This document shows, one piece after another, positions 50,701 to 59,820 of a DNA stretch of 64,000 bases; positions within the stretch are counted from its first letter, which is position 1, and every line of letters begins with the position of its first letter. The position numbers and the translations under genes were made by a program. The notes beneath the pieces are model-generated. The model was given only the letters and a program-made list of their open reading frames with translations. It did not search any database and had not been told where the DNA came from. Where the stretch lies: positions 1 through 64,000 of the forward strand of contig NZ_AUDU01000028.1 of the NCBI RefSeq assembly GCF_000425625.1. The letters run 5' to 3'. This DNA is from Stutzerimonas azotifigens DSM 17556 (GTDB lineage: Bacteria > Pseudomonadota > Gammaproteobacteria > Pseudomonadales > Pseudomonadaceae).

Positions 50701-52104
50701 ATGTCGAAGTCGCTTCAACTGATCAAAGATAACGATGTGAAGTGGATTGATCTGCGCTTCACCGATACCAAGGGCAAGCAGCAGCACGTCACCATGCCGG
50801 CCCGCGACGCCGACGAAGATTTCTTCGAGCACGGCAAGATGTTCGACGGCTCCTCCATCGCCGGCTGGAAAGGCATCGAAGCCTCCGACATGATCCTGAT
50901 GCCGGACGACAGCACCGCCGTGCTGGATCCGTTCACCGAAGAGCCGACCCTGATCCTGGTCTGCGACATCATCGAGCCCAGCACCATGCAGGGCTACGAC
51001 CGCGACCCGCGCGGCATCGCCAAGCGCGCCGAGGAATACCTCAAGTCCACCGGCATCGGCGACACCGCCTTCTTCGGCCCGGAGCCCGAGTTCTTCATCT
51101 TCGACGAAGTGAAGTTCAAGTCCGACATCTCCGGCTCGATGTTCAAGATCTTCTCCGAGCAGGCTTCCTGGAACACCGATTCCGACATCGAAGGCGGCAA
51201 CAAGGGCCACCGTCCGGGCGTCAAGGGCGGCTACTTCCCGGTACCGCCGGTCGACCACGACCACGAAATCCGTACCGCCATGTGCAACGCCCTGGAAGAG
51301 ATGGGCCTGGTCGTGGAAGTCCACCACCACGAAGTGGCGACTGCCGGCCAGAACGAAATCGGCGTCAAGTTCAACACCCTGGTGAACAAGGCCGACGAAG
51401 TCCAGACCCTCAAGTACTGCGTGCACAACGTCGCCGACGCCTACGGCAAGACCGTGACCTTCATGCCGAAGCCCCTGTACGGCGACAACGGCTCGGGCAT
51501 GCACGTGCACATGTCGATCTCCAAGGACGGCAAGAACACCTTCGCCGGTGAAGGCTATGCCGGCCTGTCCGAGACCGCCCTGTTCTTCATCGGCGGCATC
51601 ATCAAGCACGGCAAGGCGCTGAACGGCTTCACCAACCCGTCGACCAACTCCTACAAGCGTCTGGTCCCGGGCTTCGAAGCACCGGTCATGCTGGCCTACT
51701 CGGCTCGCAACCGTTCCGCCTCGATCCGCATCCCGTACGTCAACAGCCCGAAGGCCCGCCGCATCGAGGCGCGCTTCCCGGACCCGGCTGCCAACCCCTA
51801 CCTGGCCTTCGCAGCCCTGCTGATGGCCGGCCTGGACGGCATCCAGAACAAGATCCACCCCGGCGATGCCGCCGACAAGAACCTGTACGACCTGCCGCCG
51901 GAAGAAGCGGCGAACATCCCGCAGGTCTGCGGCAGCCTGAAGGAAGCCCTGGAGTCCCTGGACGCCGACCGCGCGTTCCTGACCAAGGGCGGCGTGTTCA
52001 CCGACGAGTTCATCGACGCCTACATCGAGCTGAAGGCGGCCGAGGAAATCAAGGTCCGCACCTTCGTGCACCCGCTGGAATACGACCTGTACTACAGCGT
52101 CTGA
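50701..52104 (+). CDS. glnA: Glutamine synthetase, type I
   Basis: The 467-residue dodecameric enzyme makes glutamine from glutamate, ammonia and ATP. The N-terminal [19 protein letters not shown] and [18 protein letters not shown] identify it. The metal/glutamate site is in [14 protein letters not shown]. The ATP/Glu loop [17 protein letters not shown] and [19 protein letters not shown] follow. The adenylylation Tyr lies in [11 protein letters not shown], so it is a GlnE-regulated GSI-beta form. The ATG at 50701 follows TTGGAGACAAAC. Sigma-54 promoter and NtrC-like sites upstream and ntrBC downstream give the classic nitrogen-control arrangement. A strong terminator follows. Confidence 0.97.
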   Translation: MSKSLQLIKDNDVKWIDLRFTDTKGKQQHVTMPARDADEDFFEHGKMFDGSSIAGWKGIEASDMILMPDDSTAVLDPFTEEPTLILVCDIIEPSTMQGYDRDPRGIAKRAEEYLKSTGIGDTAFFGPEPEFFIFDEVKFKSDISGSMFKIFSEQASWNTDSDIEGGNKGHRPGVKGGYFPVPPVDHDHEIRTAMCNALEEMGLVVEVHHHEVATAGQNEIGVKFNTLVNKADEVQTLKYCVHNVADAYGKTVTFMPKPLYGDNGSGMHVHMSISKDGKNTFAGEGYAGLSETALFFIGGIIKHGKALNGFTNPSTNSYKRLVPGFEAPVMLAYSARNRSASIRIPYVNSPKARRIEARFPDPAANPYLAFAALLMAGLDGIQNKIHPGDAADKNLYDLPPEEAANIPQVCGSLKEALESLDADRAFLTKGGVFTDEFIDAYIELKAAEEIKVRTFVHPLEYDLYYSV

Positions 52105-52122
52105 TCCAGCTGGCGTAGCCAG

Positions 52123-52151
52123 AAAAAGGCCTCCCTCGGGAGGCCTTTTTT
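52123..52151 (+). terminator. Rho-independent terminator of glnA
   Basis: GGCCTCCC-TC-GGGAGGCC with AAAAA before and TTTTTT after, about 20 bp downstream of the glnA stop codon. Confidence 0.92.
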
Positions 52152-53341
52152 ATGCGTGTCGATCCGGGCCGTGGGGCGGCGTAGAAGCGGCCTGGTGGCA
52201 CATGAAGCGATGGAACCGGCCGATTCGCGCGCAAGCTCACTCTACAAGGAGCGGCTGAGCGTCAACGCCTGCATGCACCCGGCACAAGCCGGGGCTCAGT
52301 TGCCCATTGCAACCGCCCTGCCCGCCGCTGGGTACCGGCCTGCGCCGGTACGACGGGGTGGGATGCAAGGCTATATACCGACCGCAGCCACACCTGCCTA
52401 CGCCCCCGGACACATGCCGTCGCCCCGGCGTAGGCCGGGGCCCAGTCGGCTTGCTCCGCAGTCAGGCAGACGCGGATCGCCGCCAGGGGGCGCCTCCCAC
52501 AGAATGCCCTGCACGCCGGCAGGGCGCTTGCCAGACTGTGGGAGGCCCGCCCTCGGGGCGACCCGGATCAGCACGGCATGCACAACCAGCGCCTGCTCGC
52601 TCTTTCGCCCCGGCGCAGGCCGGGGCCCAGTCAGCTTGCTCCGCAGTCAGGCAGACGCGGATCGCCGCCAGGGGGCGCCTCCCACAGAATGCCCTGCACG
52701 CCGGCAGGGCACTTGCCAGACTGTGGGAGGCCCGCCCTCGGGGCGACCCGGGTCAGCACTGCACCTGCACAACCAGCGCCTGCTCGCTCTGTCGCCCCGG
52801 CGCAGGCCGGGGCCCAGTCAGCTTGCTCCGCAGTCAGGCAGACGCGGATCGCCGCCAGGGGGCGCCTCCCACAGATGGCCCCCCGCACGCCGGCGTGGCG
52901 CCTGCACCAGACTGTGGGAGGCCCGCCCTCGGGGCGACCCGGATCAGCACTGCACCTGCACAACCAGCGCCTGCTCGCTCTGTCGCCCCGGCGCAGGCCG
53001 GGGCCCAGTCAGCTTGCACCGGGCCTCGCTGGGGCTCGAAGCGCCGGGCACCCACTCGCCCATGGCAGGCTCACCTGGGTACCGCCGGTACGACGGGCGA
53101 GTGCGGACTCGAGGGCATCGTCCCAATTGACAAGCCGGGGAAAAACGCAACGGCACTAACGGGCGCAACGGCACCCTAATATTCTGAATGGCCGCAGGCC
53201 AGTATCGGTGACCGCCTTACCCGAGCGCCCGCCGCCAGGACCCTTTCCTGCCAAAGCGCGACTGCTTTGCACCGCGGAAACGCCGTGCTTGTCAGCGACG
53301 ATGCCGGATGCAACCCTTGCCCAACCTTTGGGAGACCCAAG
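52152..53341. repeat. 1.2-kb gene-free stretch with a tandem array of about 185-191 bp
   Basis: Three full units and a partial fourth start at 52421, 52606, 52793 and 52984 (landmark CGCCCCGGCG(C/T)AGGCCGGGG). Each unit contains a GGCGCAGGCCGGGGCC palindrome, a GGGGGCGCCTCCCACAG element with its partner CTGTGGGAGGCCCGCCCTCG, and an ACAACCAGCGCCTGCTCGCT spacer. Copies differ by a few substitutions and small insertions. The stretch before 52421 holds single copies of the GGTACCGGCCTGCGCCGGTA palindrome (about 52331-52350); that after 53014 holds another (about 53078-53096). All long frames here are low-complexity artefacts. Confidence 0.85.
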
Positions 53342-53878
53342 ATGCGCCGTCTAGCCTACCTGCTGTGCGTGCTGTCCCTGCCGGCCCTCGCCCAGATCTA
53401 TCAGTACAACGACGAGAACGGCAATCCCGTGTTCACCAACCAGCCGCCCGAGGGCATCGACGTCAAGGAAGTCGAGTTGCCCCCGGCCAACAGCGTCAAC
53501 CTCGCGCCGGTGGACATCGAAACCGCGCCGCCCATGGTCGATGCCAGCCAGGCCGGCCAGCCCTATCAGGTGCTGGCGATCGGCGGCATTCCGGACGAGG
53601 AGGCGCTGCGCGCCAACGGCGGCAGCTTCACCGTCCAGGCGGTGATCGAGCCACGCCTGCAACCGACCCACCGGGTGCGCTTCATTCTCGACGGCACGCC
53701 GATCATGACCAGCACTGCAACCTCGGTGCAGCTGAACGATGTGGCGCGCGGCGAGCATCGCCTGCAGGTGCAGATCCTCAGCGGCCAGCAGGTAGTGCAG
53801 AGCAGCCCGGTGGAAACCTTCACCGTGCAGCGCGTGCACACCTCCAGCCCGGCCCTGCGCCCCGCGCCGAGGCCGTAG
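53342..53878 (+). CDS. DUF4124 periplasmic protein
   Basis: The 178-residue exported protein has a short signal peptide (MRRLAYLLCVLSLPALAQ). A DUF4124 motif follows at the mature N-terminus (IYQYNDENGNPVFTNQPPEG). The second half is an Ig-like/beta-rich part (TVQAVIEPRLQPTHRVRFIL, then SGQQVVQSSPVETFTVQ). Pseudomonas genomes keep two such genes between glnA and ntrB; function unknown, possibly envelope related. The start at 53342 is set by the signal peptide. The next gene, a paralogue, begins 8 bp after its stop. Confidence 0.87.
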   Translation: MRRLAYLLCVLSLPALAQIYQYNDENGNPVFTNQPPEGIDVKEVELPPANSVNLAPVDIETAPPMVDASQAGQPYQVLAIGGIPDEEALRANGGSFTVQAVIEPRLQPTHRVRFILDGTPIMTSTATSVQLNDVARGEHRLQVQILSGQQVVQSSPVETFTVQRVHTSSPALRPAPRP

Positions 53879-53886
53879 ACACGCCG

Positions 53887-54516
53887 ATGAAAGCCCGCTG
53901 CCGCCTTGCCCTGTCGTTGCTGATCCTCGCGCAGCCGGCCGCAGCCGAGGTGTATACCTATGTCGACGAACAGGGCAACCGGGTGTTCACCGACCGACCG
54001 CACAGCGGCGAGGCGCGCAGCGTGGAGGTGCGGCCATCCAACCGGATGTCGCTGCCGGCGCCGCCCCGGACGGCCGCGGCCGCGAGCGAACCCAGGACCG
54101 TCAAGCTCGCACCGCAACGCTACGAGCGCGTCTGGATCGAGCAGCCGGAGGCCGATGCCACCGTCCGCGACAACGCCGGCAACCTGACCGTGAGCGCAGC
54201 CAGCGAGCCCCCTCTGCACCCCGGCGACCGCTTCCGGGTGTTGCTCGATGGCCAACCGGTCGACGACCCGGAGCGGCCCCTCTTCCTCGGCAACATCGAT
54301 CGCGGCACGCATCAGCTGGCCGTGGAGATCGTCGCCTCCAACGGCAGCGTGCTGGGCACCAGCGCCAGCCAGCCGGTGCACGTCAAGCGCATGTCGCTGG
54401 TGCAGCGCCGCCGCGCCAACCCCTGCCAGCCGGACGATTACGGCGTGCGCCTGGAATGCCCGCTCAAGGACAAGCCGAAGGAAAAGAAGGACATTCCCTT
54501 CGTGCCCTTTTTCTGA
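53887..54516 (+). CDS. DUF4124 periplasmic protein, paralogue of the preceding one
   Basis: The 209-residue exported protein has a signal peptide ending near AQPAAAEVY and the DUF4124 signature VYTYVDEQGNRVFTDRPHSG. A Pro/Ala linker leads to a beta-rich domain (VRDNAGNLTVSAASEPPLHP, then RFRVLLDGQPV) and a basic tail with two Cys (ANPCQPDDYGVRLECPLKDK). It is in tandem with its paralogue and followed by ntrB; the position is conserved in Pseudomonas, but no functional link to nitrogen control is known to me. Confidence 0.87.
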   Translation: MKARCRLALSLLILAQPAAAEVYTYVDEQGNRVFTDRPHSGEARSVEVRPSNRMSLPAPPRTAAAASEPRTVKLAPQRYERVWIEQPEADATVRDNAGNLTVSAASEPPLHPGDRFRVLLDGQPVDDPERPLFLGNIDRGTHQLAVEIVASNGSVLGTSASQPVHVKRMSLVQRRRANPCQPDDYGVRLECPLKDKPKEKKDIPFVPFF

Positions 54517-54635
54517 TCGGCATACGCACTCTGTTGGTGCACTATAGCCGCAGCCGCACCAGCCATCCCCACTTTGGTACATCGGCAGCCTCGGCAGGCG
54601 CTGCACGCCGCCGTTCGGCGCCCAAAATCGGGCTC

Positions 54636-54651
54636 TGGTTTGCTTCTTGCA
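54636..54651 (+). promoter_or_regulatory. Candidate sigma-54 promoter of ntrBC
   Basis: TGGTTT-GCTTC-TTGCA keeps the invariant GG and GC elements with the right 10-bp spacing. It is 33 bp before the ntrB start. A GGTGCA/GCACCA pair at about 54535-54561 upstream could be a weak NtrC site. Confidence 0.5.
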
Positions 54652-54683
54652 TTTACCGGGGTACCGTCCGGACGCAGACAGCC

Positions 54684-55766
54684 ATGATCAACGAAGCCTT
54701 CCAGCATCTGCTGCTCGAAAACCTGACCACCGCGACCCTGCTGCTCAACGCCAAGCTGCGTCTGGAGTACATGAACCCGGCCGCCGAGATGCTGCTGGCA
54801 GTGTCCGGTCAACGCAGCCACGGACAGTTCATCAGCGAGCTGTTCACCGAGTCCGCCGAGGCCCTGGCCGCCCTGCGCCAGGCCGTCGAGGAGGCGCACC
54901 CGTTCACCAAGCGCGAGGCGGTGCTGACCTCCGTCAGCGGCCAGACCCTCACCGTCGACTACGCCGTGACGCCGATTCTCGGCCGCAGCGAGACCATGCT
55001 GCTGCTGGAAGTGCTGCCGCGCGACCGCCTGCTGCGCATTACCAAGGAAGAGGCCCAGCTGTCCAAGCAGGAGACCACCAAGATGCTGGTGCGCGGCCTG
55101 GCGCACGAGATCAAGAACCCCCTGGGCGGCATACGCGGGGCCGCCCAGCTGCTCGCCCGCGAGCTGCCGGACGAACACCTGAAGGACTATACCGAGGTGA
55201 TCATCGAGGAGGCCGACCGCCTGCGTAACCTGGTCGACCGCATGCTCGGCTCGAACAAGCTGCCGTCGCTGGCCGAAACCAACATCCACGAAGTGATCGA
55301 GCACGTCGCCAGCCTGATCGAGGCGGAAAGCCAGGGTGGCCTAACTTTGGTGCGCGATTACGACCCGAGCATTCCCGAGCTGTTCATGGATCGCGAGCAG
55401 ATGATCCAGGCCGTGCTCAATATCGTGCGCAACGCCATGCAGGCGCTGGCCAGCCACGCCGAGCTGGGCCTCGGGCGCATCACCCTGCGCACCCGCACCC
55501 TGCGCCAGTTCACCATCGGCCACATCCGCCACCGCCTGGTGGCCCGCATCGAGATCATCGACAACGGCCCGGGCATTCCCGCCGAGCTGCAGAACACCCT
55601 CTTCTATCCCATGGTCAGCGGCCGTCCGGACGGAACCGGGCTGGGCCTGGCCATCACCCAGAACATCATCAGTCAGCACCAGGGCCTGATCGAGTGCGAG
55701 AGCCATCCCGGCCACACCGCCTTCTCGATCTTCCTGCCGCTGGAATCAGGAGCCACGACCGCATGA
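54684..55766 (+). CDS. ntrB: Nitrogen regulation sensor kinase NtrB (NR-II)
   Basis: The 360-residue cytoplasmic histidine kinase/phosphatase controls NtrC in response to PII. It has an N-terminal PAS-like domain (LLLENLTTATLLLNAKLRLE, then YMNPAAEMLL). The H-box is MLVRGLAHEIKNPLGGIRGA, the N-box AVLNIVRNAMQAL, and the G-boxes are IIDNGPGIPAE and GRPDGTGLGLAITQN. There are no membrane segments, as expected. Start at 54684 (MINEAFQHLLLEN). The stop overlaps the ntrC start (ATGA). Also called glnL. Confidence 0.95.
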   Translation: MINEAFQHLLLENLTTATLLLNAKLRLEYMNPAAEMLLAVSGQRSHGQFISELFTESAEALAALRQAVEEAHPFTKREAVLTSVSGQTLTVDYAVTPILGRSETMLLLEVLPRDRLLRITKEEAQLSKQETTKMLVRGLAHEIKNPLGGIRGAAQLLARELPDEHLKDYTEVIIEEADRLRNLVDRMLGSNKLPSLAETNIHEVIEHVASLIEAESQGGLTLVRDYDPSIPELFMDREQMIQAVLNIVRNAMQALASHAELGLGRITLRTRTLRQFTIGHIRHRLVARIEIIDNGPGIPAELQNTLFYPMVSGRPDGTGLGLAITQNIISQHQGLIECESHPGHTAFSIFLPLESGATTA

Positions 55767-57199
55767 GCCGAAGCGAAACCGTCTGGATCGTCGACGACGA
55801 CCGTTCCATCCGCTGGGTACTGGAGAAAGCCCTGCAGCAGGAAGGCATGGCCACGCAGAGCTTCGACAGCGCCGACGGCGTGCTCGGCCGCCTGTCGCGG
55901 CAGCAGCCGGACGTGATCATCTCCGACATCCGCATGCCTGGCGCCAGCGGCCTCGACCTGCTGGCGCAGATCCGCGACCGCTACCCGCGGCTGCCGGTGA
56001 TCATCATGACCGCGCACTCGGACCTCGACAGCGCCGTGGCCTCCTACCAGGGCGGGGCCTTCGAATACCTGCCCAAGCCGTTCGACGTCGACGACGCCGT
56101 GTCGCTGGTCAAGCGCGCCAGTTTGCACGCCAAGGAGCAGCAGGCCACCCAGGCGCCTGCCGGGCAGTCCCGCACGCCGGAAATCATCGGCGAGGCGCCG
56201 GCGATGCAGGAGGTGTTCCGCGCCATCGGCCGCCTCTCGCATTCCAACATCACCGTGCTGATCAACGGCGAATCCGGTACCGGCAAGGAGCTGGTGGCGC
56301 ATGCGCTGCACCGCCACAGCCCGCGCGCCGCCTCGCCCTTCATCGCGCTGAACATGGCAGCGATCCCCAAGGACCTGATGGAGTCCGAACTGTTCGGCCA
56401 TGAAAAGGGCGCCTTCACCGGTGCGGCCAACCAGCGCCGTGGTCGCTTCGAGCAGGCCGACGGCGGCACCCTGTTTCTTGACGAGATCGGCGACATGCCG
56501 GCCGACACCCAGACCCGCCTGCTCCGCGTGCTGGCCGACGGCGAGTTCTACCGGGTCGGCGGGCACACCCCGGTCAAGGTGGACGTACGCATCATCGCCG
56601 CCACCCACCAGGACCTCGAGGGCCTGGTGCAGGCCGGCAAGTTTCGCGAGGACCTGTTCCACCGCCTGAACGTCATCCGCATCCACATCCCGCGGCTGGC
56701 CGACCGCCGCGAGGACATCCCGGCACTGGCCCGGCACTTCCTCGCCAGCGCCGCCCAGGAGCTGTCGGTCGAACCGAAGGTCCTCAAGCCCGAGACCGAG
56801 GAATACCTGCGCCACCTGCCCTGGCCGGGCAACGTGCGACAGCTGGAGAACACCTGCCGCTGGATCACCGTGATGGCCTCCGGGCGCGAGGTGCACGTCG
56901 ACGACCTGCCGCCCGAGCTGCTCAGCCAGACCGCCGACGCCCAGCCGGCGAACAACTGGGAACAGGCGCTGCGCCACTGGGCCGACCAGGCACTGGCCCG
57001 CGGCCAGACCAGCCTGCTCGACGAAGCCGTGCCGATGTTCGAGCGCATCATGATCGAGACCGCCCTCAAGCACACCGCCGGCCGCCGCCGCGACGCCGCC
57101 CTCCTGCTGGGCTGGGGCCGCAACACCCTGACGCGCAAGATCAAGGAACTCGGCATGCGCGTCGACGGCTCGGATGAGGACGAGGGTGACGACAGCTGA
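55763..57199 (+). CDS. ntrC: Nitrogen regulation response regulator NtrC (NR-I)
   Basis: The 478-residue sigma-54 activator has a receiver domain (VWIVDDDRSIRWVLEKAL) with the phospho-Asp in VIISDIRMPGASGLDL. A central AAA+ domain has Walker A INGESGTGKELVAHAL, the sigma-54 contact loop GAFTGA, and Walker B GGTLFLDEIGDMPA. A C-terminal Fis-type DNA-binding helix pair (RRRDAALLLGWGRNTLTRKI) completes it. It activates glnA and nitrogen-scavenging genes when phosphorylated by NtrB. Also called glnG. Confidence 0.96.
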   Translation: MSRSETVWIVDDDRSIRWVLEKALQQEGMATQSFDSADGVLGRLSRQQPDVIISDIRMPGASGLDLLAQIRDRYPRLPVIIMTAHSDLDSAVASYQGGAFEYLPKPFDVDDAVSLVKRASLHAKEQQATQAPAGQSRTPEIIGEAPAMQEVFRAIGRLSHSNITVLINGESGTGKELVAHALHRHSPRAASPFIALNMAAIPKDLMESELFGHEKGAFTGAANQRRGRFEQADGGTLFLDEIGDMPADTQTRLLRVLADGEFYRVGGHTPVKVDVRIIAATHQDLEGLVQAGKFREDLFHRLNVIRIHIPRLADRREDIPALARHFLASAAQELSVEPKVLKPETEEYLRHLPWPGNVRQLENTCRWITVMASGREVHVDDLPPELLSQTADAQPANNWEQALRHWADQALARGQTSLLDEAVPMFERIMIETALKHTAGRRRDAALLLGWGRNTLTRKIKELGMRVDGSDEDEGDDS

Positions 57200-58220
57200 T
57201 TCTCGGCCAGAGGCGCGCATAGGGGCCTGCGCCGCGGCATGGGCCCGACACCGCCTGCAATGCCGATGCTCTGTCTTCGCCCTGCTGGATACCGGCCTGC
57301 GCCGGTACGACGGATGCGGGTGCGGGTGCGGGTGCGGGTGCGGCATTTGATCGGCCACCTGTGCGCCGACACGCCCCGCCGCCACGACCACAGGTAGACG
57401 CCGCCACCTCCCATCGCCGGCCCAGTCCGGCCAGGAACACCCCGGATCGTAGGAGCGAGCTTGCTCGAGAATGAACTCGACGTCCCCTCGCCCCTACGGA
57501 CTCGCGGGCGGCCGGCAGGCCCTGCACAGGATCGCCGCCAGGGGGCGCCTCCCACAGGATGATCCGCACTCCGCGCATGCAACCTGCCTCGGCGGCGGCT
57601 GGGCGAGCGATGCACCGGCATCATATTCCAGCGGGTGCACCGACTCAGATCCCCGTCGCCCCGGCGAAGGCCGGGGCCCAGCTGGCTTGCACGAGGCCTA
57701 GCGCTATGCCTGAAAAGATGGCGTTAACCCATTCGCGAGCAAGCTCGCGCCTACAAGCGCGCGGGCGGCCGGCAGGCCCTGCACAGGATCGCCGCCAGGG
57801 GGCGCCTCCCACAGGATGACCCGCACGCCGCGCATGGAACCTGCCCTCGGCAGGCGACTGGGCGAGCGATGCACCGGCATGAAATTCCAGCGGGTGCACC
57901 GACTCAGATCCCCGTCGCCCCGGCGCAGGCCTGGGCCCAGTTGGCTTGCACGAGGTCTAGCGCTATGCCTGAAAAGATGGCGTTAACCCATTCGCGAGCA
58001 AGCTCGCGCCTACAAGCGCGCGGGCGGGCGGCCGGCAGGCCCTGCACAGGATCGCCGCCAGGGGGCGCCTCCCACAGGATGACCCGCACTCCGCGCATGC
58101 AACCTGCCTCGGTGGCGGCTGGGCGAGCGATGCATCCGCATGAAATTCCAGCGGGTGCATCGACTCAGATCCCCGTCGCCCCGGCGCAGGCCGGGGCCAG
58201 CTGGCTTGTTTGCCCGAGGC
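57200..58220. repeat. 1-kb gene-free stretch with a tandem array of about 257-263 bp
   Basis: Landmark CCTGCACAGGATCGCCGCCA occurs at 57521, 57778 and 58041, giving periods of 257 and 263 bp; the third unit is cut short at about 58205. Each unit includes GGGGGCGCCTCCCACAGGAT, an ATTCCAGCGGGTGCA(C/T)CGAC segment, a CGCCCCGGCG(A/C)AGGCC palindrome, and a TTCGCGAGCAAGCTCGCGCC palindrome. At 57315-57344 there are four perfect and one imperfect TGCGGG hexamers. No gene is seen. Confidence 0.85.
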
Positions 58221-58673
58221 TCAGGGCCGCGCCGTCTCCGCCCGCACCCGGAGCCACCAGTCGCCGTCACCCGTCCCCCCCCTCCAACGTCCACGCAGCG
58301 GCCGTGCCGCCACCAGGCTGAGCACCAGCCCCTCGTCGGTGTTCTGCAGCCGCCAGTTGGCCGGCTGGCCATCGATGCGGGTCTGCCCGCGCATCTGCTC
58401 GCCGCGCGCCTGCGCCTCGATCAGCACCGCGTAGCTGCCATCGCGATAGGCCTCGCGCAGGGCCGGTGCTCCGCTCAAGCGCAGGTCGACGCCGCCGGCC
58501 ACCACCTCGACCCCCAGCAGCCGTACCGGCTCGGGCGCGGTCAGCCGGCCGATCATCAGGCCAACCAGGAGGCCCAGCAGCACCAGCGAACCGAAGAAGC
58601 GCCGGCGCATCCGCCGCCGCGCGGCTTCGGCGGCGTTAGAATGCCCGCCTTCGTTCGCCTCGGTACCCTGCAT
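58221..58673 (-). CDS. Conserved small membrane-anchored protein of unknown function
   Basis: The protein of up to 150 residues has a polar Arg-rich N-terminus ([11 protein letters not shown]). One membrane segment ([18 protein letters not shown]) and a periplasmic beta-rich domain follow ([20 protein letters not shown], then [19 protein letters not shown]). A gene of this kind sits between ntrC and trmL in Pseudomonas. If translated from the ATG at 58673, its start codon shares two bases with the divergent trmL ATG (CATG). An internal ATG at 58610 (MRRRFFGSL) is a plausible alternative that removes this clash. Confidence 0.72.
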   Translation of the reverse strand: MQGTEANEGGHSNAAEAARRRMRRRFFGSLVLLGLLVGLMIGRLTAPEPVRLLGVEVVAGGVDLRLSGAPALREAYRDGSYAVLIEAQARGEQMRGQTRIDGQPANWRLQNTDEGLVLSLVAARPLRGRWRGGTGDGDWWLRVRAETARP

Positions 58674-59178
58674 GTTTCACGTCATCCTGTTCCAGCCGGA
58701 GATCCCTCCGAACACCGGCAACATTATCAGGCTGTGCGCCAATACCGGCTGCCGGCTGCACCTGATCGAACCGCTGGGCTACGAACTGGACGACAAGCGT
58801 CTGCGCCGCGCCGGGCTTGACTACCACGAGTACGCGACCCTGCAACGGCATGTCGATCTGCCGAGCTGCCTCGCGCGGCTCGGCCTGCCGCTGCCGGGCC
58901 AGGAGCCGCCGGGCGCCGGGCCGCGGCTCTACGGCTTCACCACCAAGGGCTCGCAGCCCTTCCATGAAGTCCGCTATCAGGCGGGCGACGCCTTCCTGTT
59001 CGGACCGGAAAGCCGCGGACTGCCGGCTGACATCCGCGACGCACTGCCGCCCGCACAACGGGTACGCCTGCCAATGCAGCCGGAAAGCCGCAGCCTCAAC
59101 CTGTCCAACACCGTGGCGGTAGCGGTCTACGAAGGCTGGCGACAGCTGGGGTTTCCGATGAAGGACCCACAGGGGTAA
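58672..59178 (+). CDS. trmL: tRNA (cytidine(34)-2'-O)-methyltransferase TrmL
   Basis: The 168-residue SPOUT methyltransferase modifies the wobble base of tRNA-Leu isoacceptors. The N-terminal [20 protein letters not shown] and [20 protein letters not shown] are diagnostic. The knot region contains [19 protein letters not shown] and, near the end, [20 protein letters not shown], the SAM-binding trefoil motif. Length is normal for the family with a short insertion around [10 protein letters not shown]. The ATG at 58672 is fixed by the conserved N-terminus. Confidence 0.95.
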   Translation: MFHVILFQPEIPPNTGNIIRLCANTGCRLHLIEPLGYELDDKRLRRAGLDYHEYATLQRHVDLPSCLARLGLPLPGQEPPGAGPRLYGFTTKGSQPFHEVRYQAGDAFLFGPESRGLPADIRDALPPAQRVRLPMQPESRSLNLSNTVAVAVYEGWRQLGFPMKDPQG

Positions 59179-59193
59179 CGGCCTGGCGGAGCT

Positions 59194-59680
59194 CCCTCAT
59201 CCGGCCCTGCGGGCCACCTTCTCCCGAAGGGAGAAGGGAAAAAGCCTGCGGCCTCGATAGGCACCTGTAGGAGCAGGCTCTGCCTGCGACCAGGAACCCG
59301 CTCCGCGCGCCGGCACCGAGCTACTCCCTCTCCCTCGGGAGAGGGCCGGGGTGAGGGCCTGAAATACCGCACGGCCTCCGGCCCCCTCATCCGGCCCAGC
59401 GGGCCACCTTCTCCCGAAGGGAGAAGGGAAAAAGCCTGCGGCCTCGATAGGCACCTGTAGGAGCAGGCTCTGCCTGCGACCAGGAACCCGCTCCGCGCGC
59501 CGGCACCGAGCTACTCCCTCTCCCTCGGGAGAGGGCCGGGGTGAGGGCCTGAAATACCGCACGGCCTCCGGCCCCCTCATCCGGCCCTGCGGGCCACCTT
59601 CTCCCGGAGGGAGAAGGGAAAAAGCTGAAGGCTGGGCACCTACCCCTATAGGAGCAGGCTCTGCCTGCGACCACCACCTC
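59194..59680. repeat. 190-bp tandem repeat array after trmL
   Basis: Two nearly identical 190-bp units start at 59194 and 59384 (landmark CCCTCATCCGGCCC), with a diverged partial third at 59574. Each contains CTTCTCCCGAAGGGAGAAGG, GTAGGAGCAGGCTCTGCCTG and CTCTCCCTCGGGAGAGGG palindromes. The two full copies differ by about one base. The gene-free interval is 59179-59820; nothing else is seen in it. Confidence 0.85.
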
Positions 59681-59820
59681 GGTGGGGTCTTGACCGCGAA
59701 CGAGCCGCCAGCTCCGGGCGATTGTCTGATTCAGTGACCAGGCCCTACCCGGCCTCCGGCTGACAGCCACCCCGCCTTCACGTACCGTGTGCCTCACAAG
59801 ACTCGCCCACGAGCTGCAAC

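Noticed and set aside
52421-53014. CRISPR array
   Set aside because: Units are about 185-191 bp with palindromes throughout and no short repeat/unique-spacer alternation; no cas genes are in the window.
52156-53179. Frames of up to 324 codons on the plus strand across the 52-53 kb stretch
   Set aside because: They are translations of the tandem repeat array (repeating RPGAGRGPVS-type blocks), without a ribosome site or a domain.
57141-58321. Frames of 120-150 codons across 57-58 kb
   Set aside because: Same explanation: they track the repeat units and reset with each copy.
59194-59797. Minus-strand frames of 127-136 codons after trmL
   Set aside because: Two of them are almost identical in sequence because they translate the 190-bp duplication; no coding support.
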